A stretch of 55,677 bases of DNA, from assembly GCA_900314795.1 (NCBI GenBank), contig OMWP01000015.1, positions 1-55,677 of the forward strand, in the 5' to 3' direction. This DNA is from an uncultured Eubacteriales bacterium. Lineage in GTDB: Bacteria > Bacillota > Clostridia > Oscillospirales > Acutalibacteraceae. Position 1 is the first letter of the stretch. Each line of letters begins with the position of its first letter. The notes under the pieces are model-generated. The model saw only the letters and a program-made list of their open reading frames with translations. It did not search any database and was not told the origin of the DNA. The position numbers and the translations under genes were made by a program. Of this stretch, positions 1 through 9,046 are shown in pieces.

Positions 1-190
1 TTTGGGGAAAGGACGAGCGGCGAAGTGATACGGTAACGGTCATACCTGACCGTTACCAATAAGCGCAGCCCGCGAGGACGCGCTGGCGCCTGCCAAGATT
101 GATAAGCCGAAAATTGCCGAAATATTGCCATTTTCAGCAGCTTCGGATTATTCCTGTCACCCTAAATAGCAATATCACACTTGTCACATA
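1..190. other. Left-edge non-coding stretch with a perfect hairpin
   Basis: No convincing gene is visible. Positions 32-42 and 47-57 form a perfect 11-bp inverted repeat around a 4-nt loop (TACC). It is not followed by a T-run on either strand, so it does not look like an intrinsic terminator. The first 100 bases are richer in G and C than the following 90. What lies beyond the window edge is unknown, so this may be the end of a neighbouring element or gene. Confidence 0.4.
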
Positions 191-219
191 AAATCAGGGG
201 CTGCCGTTTGGCAGCCCCT
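191..219 (-). terminator. Intrinsic terminator of the amylase transcript
   Basis: A perfect 10-bp stem (196-205 with 210-219, loop GTTT) is followed on the minus strand by GATTTTAT. It lies 88 nt behind the amylase stop codon, so it closes the transcript that carries the amylase and possibly the AI-2E permease gene. Confidence 0.85.
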
Positions 220-253
220 TGGCTTATTCAGTTAATCGACTGATCAAAATATC

Positions 254-288
254 GAGATTGCTATAGCTCAAAAAAGAGATGCAATGAC
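254..288 (-). repeat. Degenerate REP-like palindrome behind the amylase gene
   Basis: GAGATTGC at 254-261 and GCAATGAC at 281-288 match the ends of a repeat that also occurs at 28445-28519, 42684-42812 and 53780-53814. This copy has diverged in the middle. It sits 18 nt after the amylase stop codon and before the terminator. Confidence 0.5.
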
Positions 289-306
289 GATGATCTTTGA
301 TTGTGC

Positions 307-3219
307 TTAAGAATTCCAGCCGGTAACGATGTAATGACCTTGGCTGTTCTTGGTGCCGTCCATCCAGTAGCCTTCATAGGTACCGAAATCAGTGATGTCC
401 TCGGTCTGAGCGCCTTTGCCGTTGTTCAGGATAACGCCGACTGCGCCTTCGGGAACCGTGCACTTGAACTGGGTCTCACCATAGCCGTTTGTGATCGTCT
501 CTGCCTGAGCTGCACCCGGCCATTCGCCGCACAGAGCGTTGCCGTTCTCGTCCCAAGCGTAGACATACGCGCTGCCCCAACCGAAGTTATCGGTGAGCAG
601 GAAGGTGATCGGGTCGCCGCCGGTAGTGGGCTCGGGCGGATCGGTGGGATCGGGAGCAGTGGTGGGCTGAGGTGCAGAGGTGGGTGTAGGAGCGGTAGTG
701 GGATCGGGAGCGTCACCGCCTACATAGAAGATCTCTTCGACCTTATACGGATTACCCATACCAACGAGATAGCGCTGGAGCAGAGTGACATCGGTGGTTT
801 CAACCGCCTTATTGCTGTCGATATCGGCAGCGAGAACGCCGTCAGCGGACAGAGTCTTCACGTTAGCCAGATGGCGCTGCATCATGGTTGCATCGAGGAT
901 GCAGACAGTAGCATCCTGGTCAGCGTCGCCGCGGAGGATCGGTCTGCCTACGGGTTTCTCGGTGGGCTTCTCGGTAGGAGCCTGAGTGGGATCGTCAGAA
1001 CCTGCGGTCAGAGAGGTATCAGCGTTGGTCAGAGTCGCAACGGGATACTCACCGTAGTCCTCAAAGCGGAGGTCGCGCAGGATCATTGCGCCGACGAGCT
1101 CATAGCCGCCGTTCTCACGGTTAGCCGCGCTGTTAGCGGTACCGTAGTTAACTACGGTCTCGGGCATGGTACGGCCGCAGTAGCCCTGGCACTCGGAGAA
1201 GGTGTGGAACAGGTGGCAGCGTCCGTAGGCGTCAACATGAGACTTGTCAGTATAAGAAGAACCGATGAAGCCTTCGTTGAACTTAACATATTTGGTGTTA
1301 GCGGGGACGTCATAGGAATACAGACCGGTCTGACCGGAAACAGGGGTCATCTTATGAGAATCATAGGAGCCGATCTTGGTAGAAGCGGCGACGCCTGTCT
1401 TGCACATGACGAAGATACCGACGGTCTTTTGACCGGTAGTGTTCTCATACGGCCACTTCATGACACTGTTGTCGAAGTAGACCTTCTTGGTCTCGTTCGG
1501 ATCCTTCTTCTTGATGTTGTAGGTGCGCTCTACGGTCTTTTTGCCGTTGGTCGCGGTGACCGTGATATCAACGCTCTTGCCGTAAGGAATGGTGCTGTTG
1601 AGTGTGAAGGTCTTGGAAGCGTCGGTAACGGTCTTAGCAGCAAGGTTGGAAACCTTGATGTTATAAGAGGTAGCGTTCTTGACGTCAACCTTGATGGAAG
1701 CGGTAGCAGCGGTGTAACGGCTGAGAACCTCGGGAGTCAGCTCAACATTGTTCAGAGAGAGCTTGATCTCGGGAGCGGAGTTATCGGCAGTGGTGTTGTA
1801 AACAACAGCAACGCCGGTGGAACCGATGTTACCGGTGATCTTGCCGCCGGATACCTGGAAGGTATTACCGGAAACCTGATCCTTATAGGAACCGTTAGCC
1901 ATGGAGCAAGCCTGGCTGACAGTACCTGCGGAACCGTTGAGGTCAACGATCAGCATACCGGTGGTGCCGCGCTGTACGAACAGCTTGGAGCCGTTAGCCT
2001 TAACGTCTTCTGCCTGTCCTGCGAATGCGTTCTTGAAGTGGTTGACCGCAACAACAGTCGGGTCTTTCCATGTCTCAGCAGAGCCGGGAGCGCCCATCAA
2101 CTCATCGTACTTGATGAAGCCTGCGGAATCGAGCTTTTCGTGCTTCGGACGGACAAAGAACAGTGCGGGAGCATCCTTACGGGCGCCGATCGCAGCCCAA
2201 CCGAGGATCTGCTGCTTCTTGGTCAGAGAGGTGGAAACATTAGCGCAGAAGTTATCGTGAGATTCGACCCACAGTACGTTCTGGTTCTTGGAAGAACCGG
2301 TGTAACCGTAGTTGACAAGGCTTGAAGCGTTCTTGGAAGAGAGCGCGCTGCGAACGGTATTGCCGTAAGCCCAGTCAGTTACGTTCATGTATTCAGTATA
2401 GTTAGAAATGTTGAATTTGCCGGCGTTATCGAGGATCTCACCGTAGATATAAGCGTTGGAATTCTTCGCCTTGATCGCGTTGGTGATGGTAGGCCAATAG
2501 TTAGAGCCATTGGAATCTTTAGGGGTCTCGATGTGCTTTGCGGCATCAAAACGGAAGCCGTCTACGCCGTTATCAGCCAACGGATTGAGCAGATTGGTGA
2601 TAACATACTGCTGAAAAGCGGTGTTAGCGGTGTTGATATCAGAGAGCTGACCGTCAAGATCGTTTTGTGTCTGGCTGTCACGGGAACCGTCACCGGCAGG
2701 AGTCGTGTGATTCAGCAGGTTGGAGTTACGGGCAAAGCCTCTGACAGTGGAGCTCACCTGGCTGACTTCCTTTCTGGTGGTGCAGTTCTGCAGATGGTTG
2801 GTGACAACGTCTGCAACAACCTTGATACCGTACTTGTGCAGCTCAGTGGTAGCAGCCTGAAGATCTTCAGCGGTACCGAGAGCGTTACCGACGGTGAAGT
2901 CGGTGGGCTGATAGAAGGACCACCAGTCAGTCGCGTAGGAACCGTCATTAACGGTTGCCTTCGTCTTCTGGATCGGAGATATCTGTACGGAAGTATAACC
3001 GGCCGCGGCGATTTCGGGAGCGTACTTCACGAGATCGCGCATGCGCCAGTTAAACGCGTGCAGGATATTACCGCTCTGGATGTTGGGCGCAAGAGCATAG
3101 TCCTGAGCGGCTGTAGCCGCGGTATCCTTGTTGGCAGCAGAGAAAGTGCCGGGGATGATCGCGACAGTCAGCAGCATGACAAGAACCATGATCAAGCTAA
3201 CTACTTTTTTCATTTGCAT
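307..3219 (-). CDS. Secreted dockerin-containing alpha-amylase (GH13_28-like)
   Basis: Extracellular endo-acting amylase cutting alpha-1,4 bonds of starch. A signal peptide occupies residues 1-28. The GH13 barrel (about 46-400) closely resembles Bacillus subtilis AmyE, with VVADVVTNH (134-142), nucleophile D225 in DGFRFDAAKH, acid/base E261 and D322 in ESHDN. A beta C-domain reaches about 475, then an Ig-like domain (483-572), a further beta-rich module (578-730), a Thr/Pro linker, a two-repeat dockerin (764-822; calcium ligands D765, D767, D769 and D799, D801, N803, D810), a Pro/Thr linker and a CBM26-like starch-binding module (870-970). The dockerin implies attachment to a cohesin scaffold, as in the R. 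bromii amylosome; no cohesin is encoded here. AGGAGG precedes the ATG by 7 nt. It lies 29 nt behind the AI-2E gene with no obvious own promoter in that gap. Confidence 0.93.
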   Translation of the reverse strand: MQMKKVVSLIMVLVMLLTVAIIPGTFSAANKDTAATAAQDYALAPNIQSGNILHAFNWRMRDLVKYAPEIAAAGYTSVQISPIQKTKATVNDGSYATDWWSFYQPTDFTVGNALGTAEDLQAATTELHKYGIKVVADVVTNHLQNCTTRKEVSQVSSTVRGFARNSNLLNHTTPAGDGSRDSQTQNDLDGQLSDINTANTAFQQYVITNLLNPLADNGVDGFRFDAAKHIETPKDSNGSNYWPTITNAIKAKNSNAYIYGEILDNAGKFNISNYTEYMNVTDWAYGNTVRSALSSKNASSLVNYGYTGSSKNQNVLWVESHDNFCANVSTSLTKKQQILGWAAIGARKDAPALFFVRPKHEKLDSAGFIKYDELMGAPGSAETWKDPTVVAVNHFKNAFAGQAEDVKANGSKLFVQRGTTGMLIVDLNGSAGTVSQACSMANGSYKDQVSGNTFQVSGGKITGNIGSTGVAVVYNTTADNSAPEIKLSLNNVELTPEVLSRYTAATASIKVDVKNATSYNIKVSNLAAKTVTDASKTFTLNSTIPYGKSVDITVTATNGKKTVERTYNIKKKDPNETKKVYFDNSVMKWPYENTTGQKTVGIFVMCKTGVAASTKIGSYDSHKMTPVSGQTGLYSYDVPANTKYVKFNEGFIGSSYTDKSHVDAYGRCHLFHTFSECQGYCGRTMPETVVNYGTANSAANRENGGYELVGAMILRDLRFEDYGEYPVATLTNADTSLTAGSDDPTQAPTEKPTEKPVGRPILRGDADQDATVCILDATMMQRHLANVKTLSADGVLAADIDSNKAVETTDVTLLQRYLVGMGNPYKVEEIFYVGGDAPDPTTAPTPTSAPQPTTAPDPTDPPEPTTGGDPITFLLTDNFGWGSAYVYAWDENGNALCGEWPGAAQAETITNGYGETQFKCTVPEGAVGVILNNGKGAQTEDITDFGTYEGYWMDGTKNSQGHYIVTGWNS

Positions 3220-3248
3220 TTTAAAACCTCCTAATTAAAACAAATTAA

Positions 3249-4520
3249 TCATTTGCCTTTTTTATTGTTAAACAGCTCAGACGCCTTTCCGAGCAACGAA
3301 GAATCCTTGGATTTAGGTTTCGGCTTATCCTTAGGATTTTCCTCCGCAGCCACGGGAGCAACGTCATTTGCTGATAATTCCTTTCTTCTTAAACGCCTCT
3401 CGGCGCCTTCTTGAACAAGTGTATAGATCGCCGCAAAGATCGGAACGCCCAAGAGCATGCCGGGCAATCCGAACAATCCACCGCCGACAATGACGGATAC
3501 CATGATCCAGAAGCCGGAAATACCGACAGTCTCGCCGAGGATCTTGGGGCCTAAGATGTTACCGTCAAACTGCTGCAAAACAATGATGAAGATGATAAAT
3601 CCGAGTGCCTCCATCGGATTGATGATCAACAGCAGGAAGGTGGTCGGGATCGCGCCGATGATCGGTCCGAAAAACGGGATCAGGTTGAACACACCGATGA
3701 TCACACTGATGAGCAGCGGATAATGGAAACGGAAAATCGACAATCCGATAAAGCACATCAGACCGATGATGGATGAGTCGATGATTTTTCCGACGATAAA
3801 TCGTCCGCATTTTTTATTGAAAACCTCACCGATCTTAAACAGTCTTTTGTAAAATTTTTCGGGAGTGTAGGCAACGATCACGATCTTGAACTGACGGATC
3901 AGCTGTTCTTTACTCGACAGTAGGTAGATCGAGATAATGATGCCGATGATCCAGTTATACAGTCCGGTTCCGATACCGAGGACAGTAGAAAAGGCAGACG
4001 GCAAAACATTCGACACGATGTTTTTGATAAAATTCGTCGTATCACTGCCGGTGACGATAGAGACCAGCTTGGTGTAGTTTTCAACCTCATACAAGTTATA
4101 ACCGGTCGTATTTTTAATGAAATCTACGGCATTATCAGAAGCAGCTCTAAGCGCTCTTTCATAGGACGGGATATTGTCGATCAGCGTTGAAATACTGGAT
4201 GACAGCTCGGGGATCAGCGTTCCTACCAAGAATGCCACGATGCCGAATACAATGAAATAAGCAAGGAATAAGGACAACGGCTTTTTCGCTTTTTTCAGCC
4301 ATTGATGCTTTGTACCCATCTTTTTGAATACAAAATCGTGAAACGCTTTATACGGATAATTCAGCAGGTAAGCGATCACCAATCCATACATGACGGGAGA
4401 TAAAACCGTGAATATGGTTTTCAGTACAGAAAAAACGTCGTTAATATGGATGAAGAAGAATATAAGCAGCGTAGCATATAGTATCACTATCATTATATTC
4501 TTTATTTTGAGATTTTTCAA
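3249..4520 (-). CDS. AI-2E family transporter (PerM/YtvI-like permease)
   Basis: A 423-residue polytopic membrane protein with about seven or eight hydrophobic segments and the family core in the C-terminal half (FNLIPFFGPIIGAIPT; GKIIDSSIIGLMCFIGL). Members export various small molecules or act as Na+/H+ antiporters; the AI-2 label should not be taken literally. The C-terminus is a hydrophilic Lys/Pro tail. The start is TTG, chosen because GAGGTGAT lies just upstream and no in-frame ATG fits better. It lies between polC and the secreted amylase gene and may be co-transcribed with the amylase. The substrate cannot be told from sequence. Confidence 0.85.
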   Translation of the reverse strand: MKNLKIKNIMIVILYATLLIFFFIHINDVFSVLKTIFTVLSPVMYGLVIAYLLNYPYKAFHDFVFKKMGTKHQWLKKAKKPLSLFLAYFIVFGIVAFLVGTLIPELSSSISTLIDNIPSYERALRAASDNAVDFIKNTTGYNLYEVENYTKLVSIVTGSDTTNFIKNIVSNVLPSAFSTVLGIGTGLYNWIIGIIISIYLLSSKEQLIRQFKIVIVAYTPEKFYKRLFKIGEVFNKKCGRFIVGKIIDSSIIGLMCFIGLSIFRFHYPLLISVIIGVFNLIPFFGPIIGAIPTTFLLLIINPMEALGFIIFIIVLQQFDGNILGPKILGETVGISGFWIMVSVIVGGGLFGLPGMLLGVPIFAAIYTLVQEGAERRLRRKELSANDVAPVAAEENPKDKPKPKSKDSSLLGKASELFNNKKGK

Positions 4521-4637
4521 TACATCACCTCAAATTTAACAACATTTTTTGTAAATTTTTCACCAATCACATCAAATGAACGGCAGATAACGATCATCAT
4601 ACGGATTTCGTATATCTGACAAAAGGAATGCTGTCTG

Positions 4638-7600
4638 TTAAAACAAACTCATCTGAGCGGTTTCGGGAAGATCACCGAACGCGCCGCATTCTTTGAGTGT
4701 TTCGATCACAGCCTTACTGACCTTTGCACGGGTGATAACATCATCGATACAGAGGTACTCACCCTTTTTGGATGCTTCGGCCAGTGCGAACGCTGCGCTC
4801 TCCCCTACTCCGTTGAGCGAACAGAACGGCAGGCGGATACCGCCGTCCTCGATCACAAACTTTTTCGCTTCACTTTTATAGATATCAATGGGAAGCACCT
4901 CGATACCACGTGCCAACATCTCATTCATGATCTGCAGCATCGGGATCTCAGCCTTTTCCTTGGCGGAGGCTTCAAAGCCCTTGTCGTTGATACTCTTGAT
5001 CTTGTTGCGTACCGCGTCACGGCCCTTGAGCAGCGTCGCACCGTCAAAATTATCATTACGAACAGTGAAATACGCCGCATAGAACTCGATCGGTTTATGT
5101 ACCTTGTACCATCCGAGCCTGAGCGCCGAGATCATATACGCGGCGGCATGAGCCTTCGGGAACATGTACTTGATCTTCATACAGGAGTCGATATACCACT
5201 GCGGCACATCATGCTCCTTCATCGCGTTCAAATGCTCCTCGGTCAGCAGCTTGGTCGATTTACCCTTACGGACGATCTCCATGATCTTGAACGCCATAGA
5301 GGGATCAAGCCCCTTATGCATCAGATAGGTCATGATCGAGTCACGCGTACCGATAACCTCGGAAATGGTACAGGTGCCGTTCTTGATCAGATCGGCGGCA
5401 TTTCCGATCCAAACGTCGGTACCGTGTGACAAGCCGGAAATCTGTAACAAGTCGGTAAAGGTCTTGGGCTTGGATTCGACCAGCATCTGGCGGACAAAGC
5501 TCGTACCGAGCTCCGGCAGCGCAAAGGTACCGGTCTCGGAGTCGATATCCTCAGCGGTCACGCCCAACGCCTCGGGTGATGTAAACAGAGACATGACGTC
5601 GGGATCGCTCATGGAAACATCCATGACGGGGATACCGGTATTCTCTTCCAAATAATGGTAGATCGTCGGAACATCGTGTCCGAGCTCGTCGAGCTTTGTG
5701 ATGGTATCATGGATGGAATGGAAATCGAAGTGGGTGGTGATGTTATCGGAATCGCTCTTGTCGGCGGGATGCTGAACGGGACAGAAGTCATAGACCTCCA
5801 TACCGCGCGGTACAACGACCATGCCCCCGGGATGCTGACCGGTGGTGCGCTTAACGCCGGTACAGCCTGTCGCGAGACGATTCATCTCCGCCTTGCGGAA
5901 GGTGCGGTTATGTTCTTCACAGAACTTTTTGACATAACCGTAGGCGGTTTTATCGGCAACGGTCGAGATCGTACCCGCCTTAAAGACGTTCTCACGACCG
6001 AAGAGTTCTTCTGTATAACGGTGAGAAGCGCTCTGCTGTTCACCGCTGAAATTCAGGTCGATATCAGGAACCTTGTCGCCCTTGAAGCCGAGGAAGGTCT
6101 CGAACGGGATCTCATGACCGTCACGCTCCATCGGCGTGCCGCAGTCGGGACAATCCTTGGGCGGCATATCAAAGCCCGAGCCATATTCGCCGTGCTCAAA
6201 GAAAATACTCTTCTTGCACTTGGGGCACAGATAATGCGGACACAGCGGATTGACCTCAGAGATACCGGACATGGTCGCAACAAAGGACGATCCGACCGAT
6301 CCACGGGATCCGACCAGATAGCCGTGCGCTTCACTGTCGGCGACCAGCTTCTGCGCTGTCATGTACAGCACGGAGAAGCCGTATTTAGTAATGGAATTGA
6401 GCTCCTTATCCAGCCGTGCCTTGACGATCTCAGGCAGGGGATCGCCGTATTTATCCTTGGCGCGCTGCCAAGTGATAGAGGTGAGCTGTTCCTCCGCGCC
6501 CTCGATGAAGGGCGGGAAATTGCCGGCGGGAATCGGGCGAACATACTCACATAAATCGGCAATCAGGTTGGTATTGTCGATGACGACTTCCTCTGCCCTT
6601 TCGCCGAGATAAGCAAATTCCTCGAGCATTTCCGCTGTGGTTCTGAAATACAGCGGCGCCTGTTCCTCCGCATCGTCAAAGCCCTGTGCCGCGAGGAGGA
6701 TCATACGATAATCCTTGTCGTGCGGATCCATGAAATGCACGTCACAGGTGGCGACGGTGGGCTTGCCGAGCTTGTCGCCGAGCGCTAAGATCCTGCGGTT
6801 CAGGCTTTGCAGATGTTCTTCATTCTCTGCTGCACCGTCACGAATCAAAAATCGGTTATTGCCTGTCGGCTGGATCTCGAGATAATCGTAGAAGAAAGCG
6901 ATCCGCTCGATCTCTTGTTCACTAGCGTTGTGCAGGATCGCACGGTACAGCTCACCTGCTTCACAGGCAGAACCGATAATGAGTCCCTCACGGTGCTTCA
7001 TCAGTTCGGATTTCGGGATACGGGGGCGACGGTGGAAATAATTCAGATGGGAATAAGAAATCAGTTTATAGAGGTTCTTTAACCCCGCTTGATTCTTGAC
7101 TAAGATGATTTGATGATAGGTCGGCAGTTTCTTGTAATCGCCGCCGACGATCTTCTCCCTCATATCATTCAGGTCGTGTACATCAAAATCTTTTTCAAGC
7201 ACACGAATAAGATTAAGGAAGATATTAGTGAGCATCTCCGCATCATCGACCGCGCGGTGATGATTGAACTTGCCCAGACGAAAATGCTTGGCGAGCGTAT
7301 CCAGCTTGACGTTATGGATATCGGGCAGGATCTTGCGCGCAATGGCGACAGTATCCACGGAGGTATAGTTATACTCTATCCCGTTTTCCTGACAGACCTT
7401 GCGGATAAAGCCCGTATCAAAGGGCGCGTTATGCGCAACCAATACCGCGTCACCGCAAAATTCAAGGAAGTTTTGTACTGCCTCTTTTTGAGAAGGAGCT
7501 CCCTTGACCATACTGTCGGTGATCCCGGTCAGCTGGATGACCTTTGCGGGGATCGGACGCTCGGGATCGGCAAAGGTCGAGAAGGAATCGACGATCCTGC

Positions 7601-8990
7601 CGTTTTGCACCTTGACCGCACCGATCTCGGTGATCCTGTCATTGGTGGCATACAGACCGGTTGTCTCGAGGTCAAAGCATACAAAGGTATCATCCATCGA
7701 TGCGTTCTTGTCACCGTCAACGGGCGTGCAAAGATCATCAATGAAGTAAGCCTCGGTTCCGTAGATGACCTTGATCTCCTTGCCGTCACGTTCCAGTGAT
7801 TCAGCGGCATTCATCGCGTCGGGGAATGCCTGTGCTACACCGTGGTCGGTGATGGCGACAGCGGGATGACCGAATTCAGCGGCACGCTTGACGAGCTTGC
7901 CCGCCGGAGTGATCGCGTCCATCTGACTCATGTTGGTATGCATATGCAGTTCAACGCGCTTTTTCGGCGCGTTATCCACGACCGATACCTTCTTAACGGT
8001 TGCGATCGAACGCGCGTTGATAACGGTATCGCCCGCGAATTTATCAAATTCAACGTCACCGGACACCACGATAGAGGAGCCCTTTTTGATTGACTCAAGA
8101 ACCTTACAATTCTGGATAGAATCAAAGACCTTCACCGTGATAGAGCCGGTGTAGTCGGTAATATCATAGTTAATGATGTTCTTATCGCCTGAACGAGTCG
8201 TTTTGGTCTCGCAGGAAAATACATCGCCCCAGACGGTCGCGCGACCGGTATCATAGGCGATTTTTTCGATCGGCATGAGCTTATTGGTGTTCTTCAAAAC
8301 CCTGCCGTAAATCGGCTTGACAGAATTGCGGATGATCTGCGGATAAAGGTAGTCGCCCTTACGCACTTCGATCTCTGAAATACCGTTGATGGTTTCAGCC
8401 GCCGTATTTGTCCGCTCTTCACCCTCGAACAGCATGGTTAATTCATCGATCTTTTGACGATCGATTTTCTTCTGTGCGTTATCGATGCTTTCGGTAAATT
8501 GTTCATCATCCACGCTCAGCTGCGTCACACCGGAAAAGCGGATATCAAAATGCAGTCCGAATTCACGATAAATAATATCACTGAGCAGGGTGTCGAATTC
8601 TTTCGCTTCCAATAAAGCTAAACCACCGTGTGCCAGCTCTACATTCAGTCGATCCTCTCCCTCACGGATCAAAACAGCGTCGTTAAGCGTGCCGTTGAGA
8701 CTGGGCGTGTTGGATTTTAACGCGGCAACCAGTTCATCAAAATAACCGACGTCAAATGATTCGGGTTTAAAGTGGGGATGGATGATGACTTTATCAATGC
8801 CGATATCCGCCTTAGTGATCCTCTCCTGCGCTTCAAAAATTGCCGCGCGTGTCAGCAGATAATCGGAGTTAATGTCGATATTCAGTATTCGTCTTTCTTT
8901 ATTGATTCGTATGTTGTTTACTGCCGCATCGGCTAAGGAGCCGTCAAGCTCGACGCCGTACGGCGCAAACACTTCACTGAGTTTGATCAT
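4638..8990 (-). CDS. polC: DNA polymerase III alpha subunit, Gram-positive type (PolC)
   Basis: Replicative DNA polymerase with built-in proofreading. Length (1450 aa) is normal for PolC. Order of parts: N-terminal domain, OB fold (about 223-335), PHP domain beginning at VELHMHTNMSQMD (about 346) that is interrupted by a DnaQ-type 3'-5' exonuclease (D440 and E442 in FDLETTG), then the polymerase with GSRGSVGSS, a zinc-binding insert (CPKCKK...CPDC) and the catalytic PDIDLNF motif, ending in a helix-hairpin-helix region. AAAGGT precedes the ATG. It is the last gene of the ispG-side housekeeping block, a common position in Firmicutes. The window also encodes DnaE, the second replicase. Confidence 0.97.
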   Translation of the reverse strand: MIKLSEVFAPYGVELDGSLADAAVNNIRINKERRILNIDINSDYLLTRAAIFEAQERITKADIGIDKVIIHPHFKPESFDVGYFDELVAALKSNTPSLNGTLNDAVLIREGEDRLNVELAHGGLALLEAKEFDTLLSDIIYREFGLHFDIRFSGVTQLSVDDEQFTESIDNAQKKIDRQKIDELTMLFEGEERTNTAAETINGISEIEVRKGDYLYPQIIRNSVKPIYGRVLKNTNKLMPIEKIAYDTGRATVWGDVFSCETKTTRSGDKNIINYDITDYTGSITVKVFDSIQNCKVLESIKKGSSIVVSGDVEFDKFAGDTVINARSIATVKKVSVVDNAPKKRVELHMHTNMSQMDAITPAGKLVKRAAEFGHPAVAITDHGVAQAFPDAMNAAESLERDGKEIKVIYGTEAYFIDDLCTPVDGDKNASMDDTFVCFDLETTGLYATNDRITEIGAVKVQNGRIVDSFSTFADPERPIPAKVIQLTGITDSMVKGAPSQKEAVQNFLEFCGDAVLVAHNAPFDTGFIRKVCQENGIEYNYTSVDTVAIARKILPDIHNVKLDTLAKHFRLGKFNHHRAVDDAEMLTNIFLNLIRVLEKDFDVHDLNDMREKIVGGDYKKLPTYHQIILVKNQAGLKNLYKLISYSHLNYFHRRPRIPKSELMKHREGLIIGSACEAGELYRAILHNASEQEIERIAFFYDYLEIQPTGNNRFLIRDGAAENEEHLQSLNRRILALGDKLGKPTVATCDVHFMDPHDKDYRMILLAAQGFDDAEEQAPLYFRTTAEMLEEFAYLGERAEEVVIDNTNLIADLCEYVRPIPAGNFPPFIEGAEEQLTSITWQRAKDKYGDPLPEIVKARLDKELNSITKYGFSVLYMTAQKLVADSEAHGYLVGSRGSVGSSFVATMSGISEVNPLCPHYLCPKCKKSIFFEHGEYGSGFDMPPKDCPDCGTPMERDGHEIPFETFLGFKGDKVPDIDLNFSGEQQSASHRYTEELFGRENVFKAGTISTVADKTAYGYVKKFCEEHNRTFRKAEMNRLATGCTGVKRTTGQHPGGMVVVPRGMEVYDFCPVQHPADKSDSDNITTHFDFHSIHDTITKLDELGHDVPTIYHYLEENTGIPVMDVSMSDPDVMSLFTSPEALGVTAEDIDSETGTFALPELGTSFVRQMLVESKPKTFTDLLQISGLSHGTDVWIGNAADLIKNGTCTISEVIGTRDSIMTYLMHKGLDPSMAFKIMEIVRKGKSTKLLTEEHLNAMKEHDVPQWYIDSCMKIKYMFPKAHAAAYMISALRLGWYKVHKPIEFYAAYFTVRNDNFDGATLLKGRDAVRNKIKSINDKGFEASAKEKAEIPMLQIMNEMLARGIEVLPIDIYKSEAKKFVIEDGGIRLPFCSLNGVGESAAFALAEASKKGEYLCIDDVITRAKVSKAVIETLKECGAFGDLPETAQMSLF

Positions 8991-9046
8991 TCATATACCT
9001 TTCATGGTTTTAGCATATAGATTTACTATCTTGTTTTTAAAAAAAA

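Noticed and set aside
301-2325. Long plus-strand open frame (674 codons) opposite the amylase gene
   Set aside because: It is the antisense shadow of a gene with strong domain matches, shows no family features, has no ribosome binding site and arises from codon bias.
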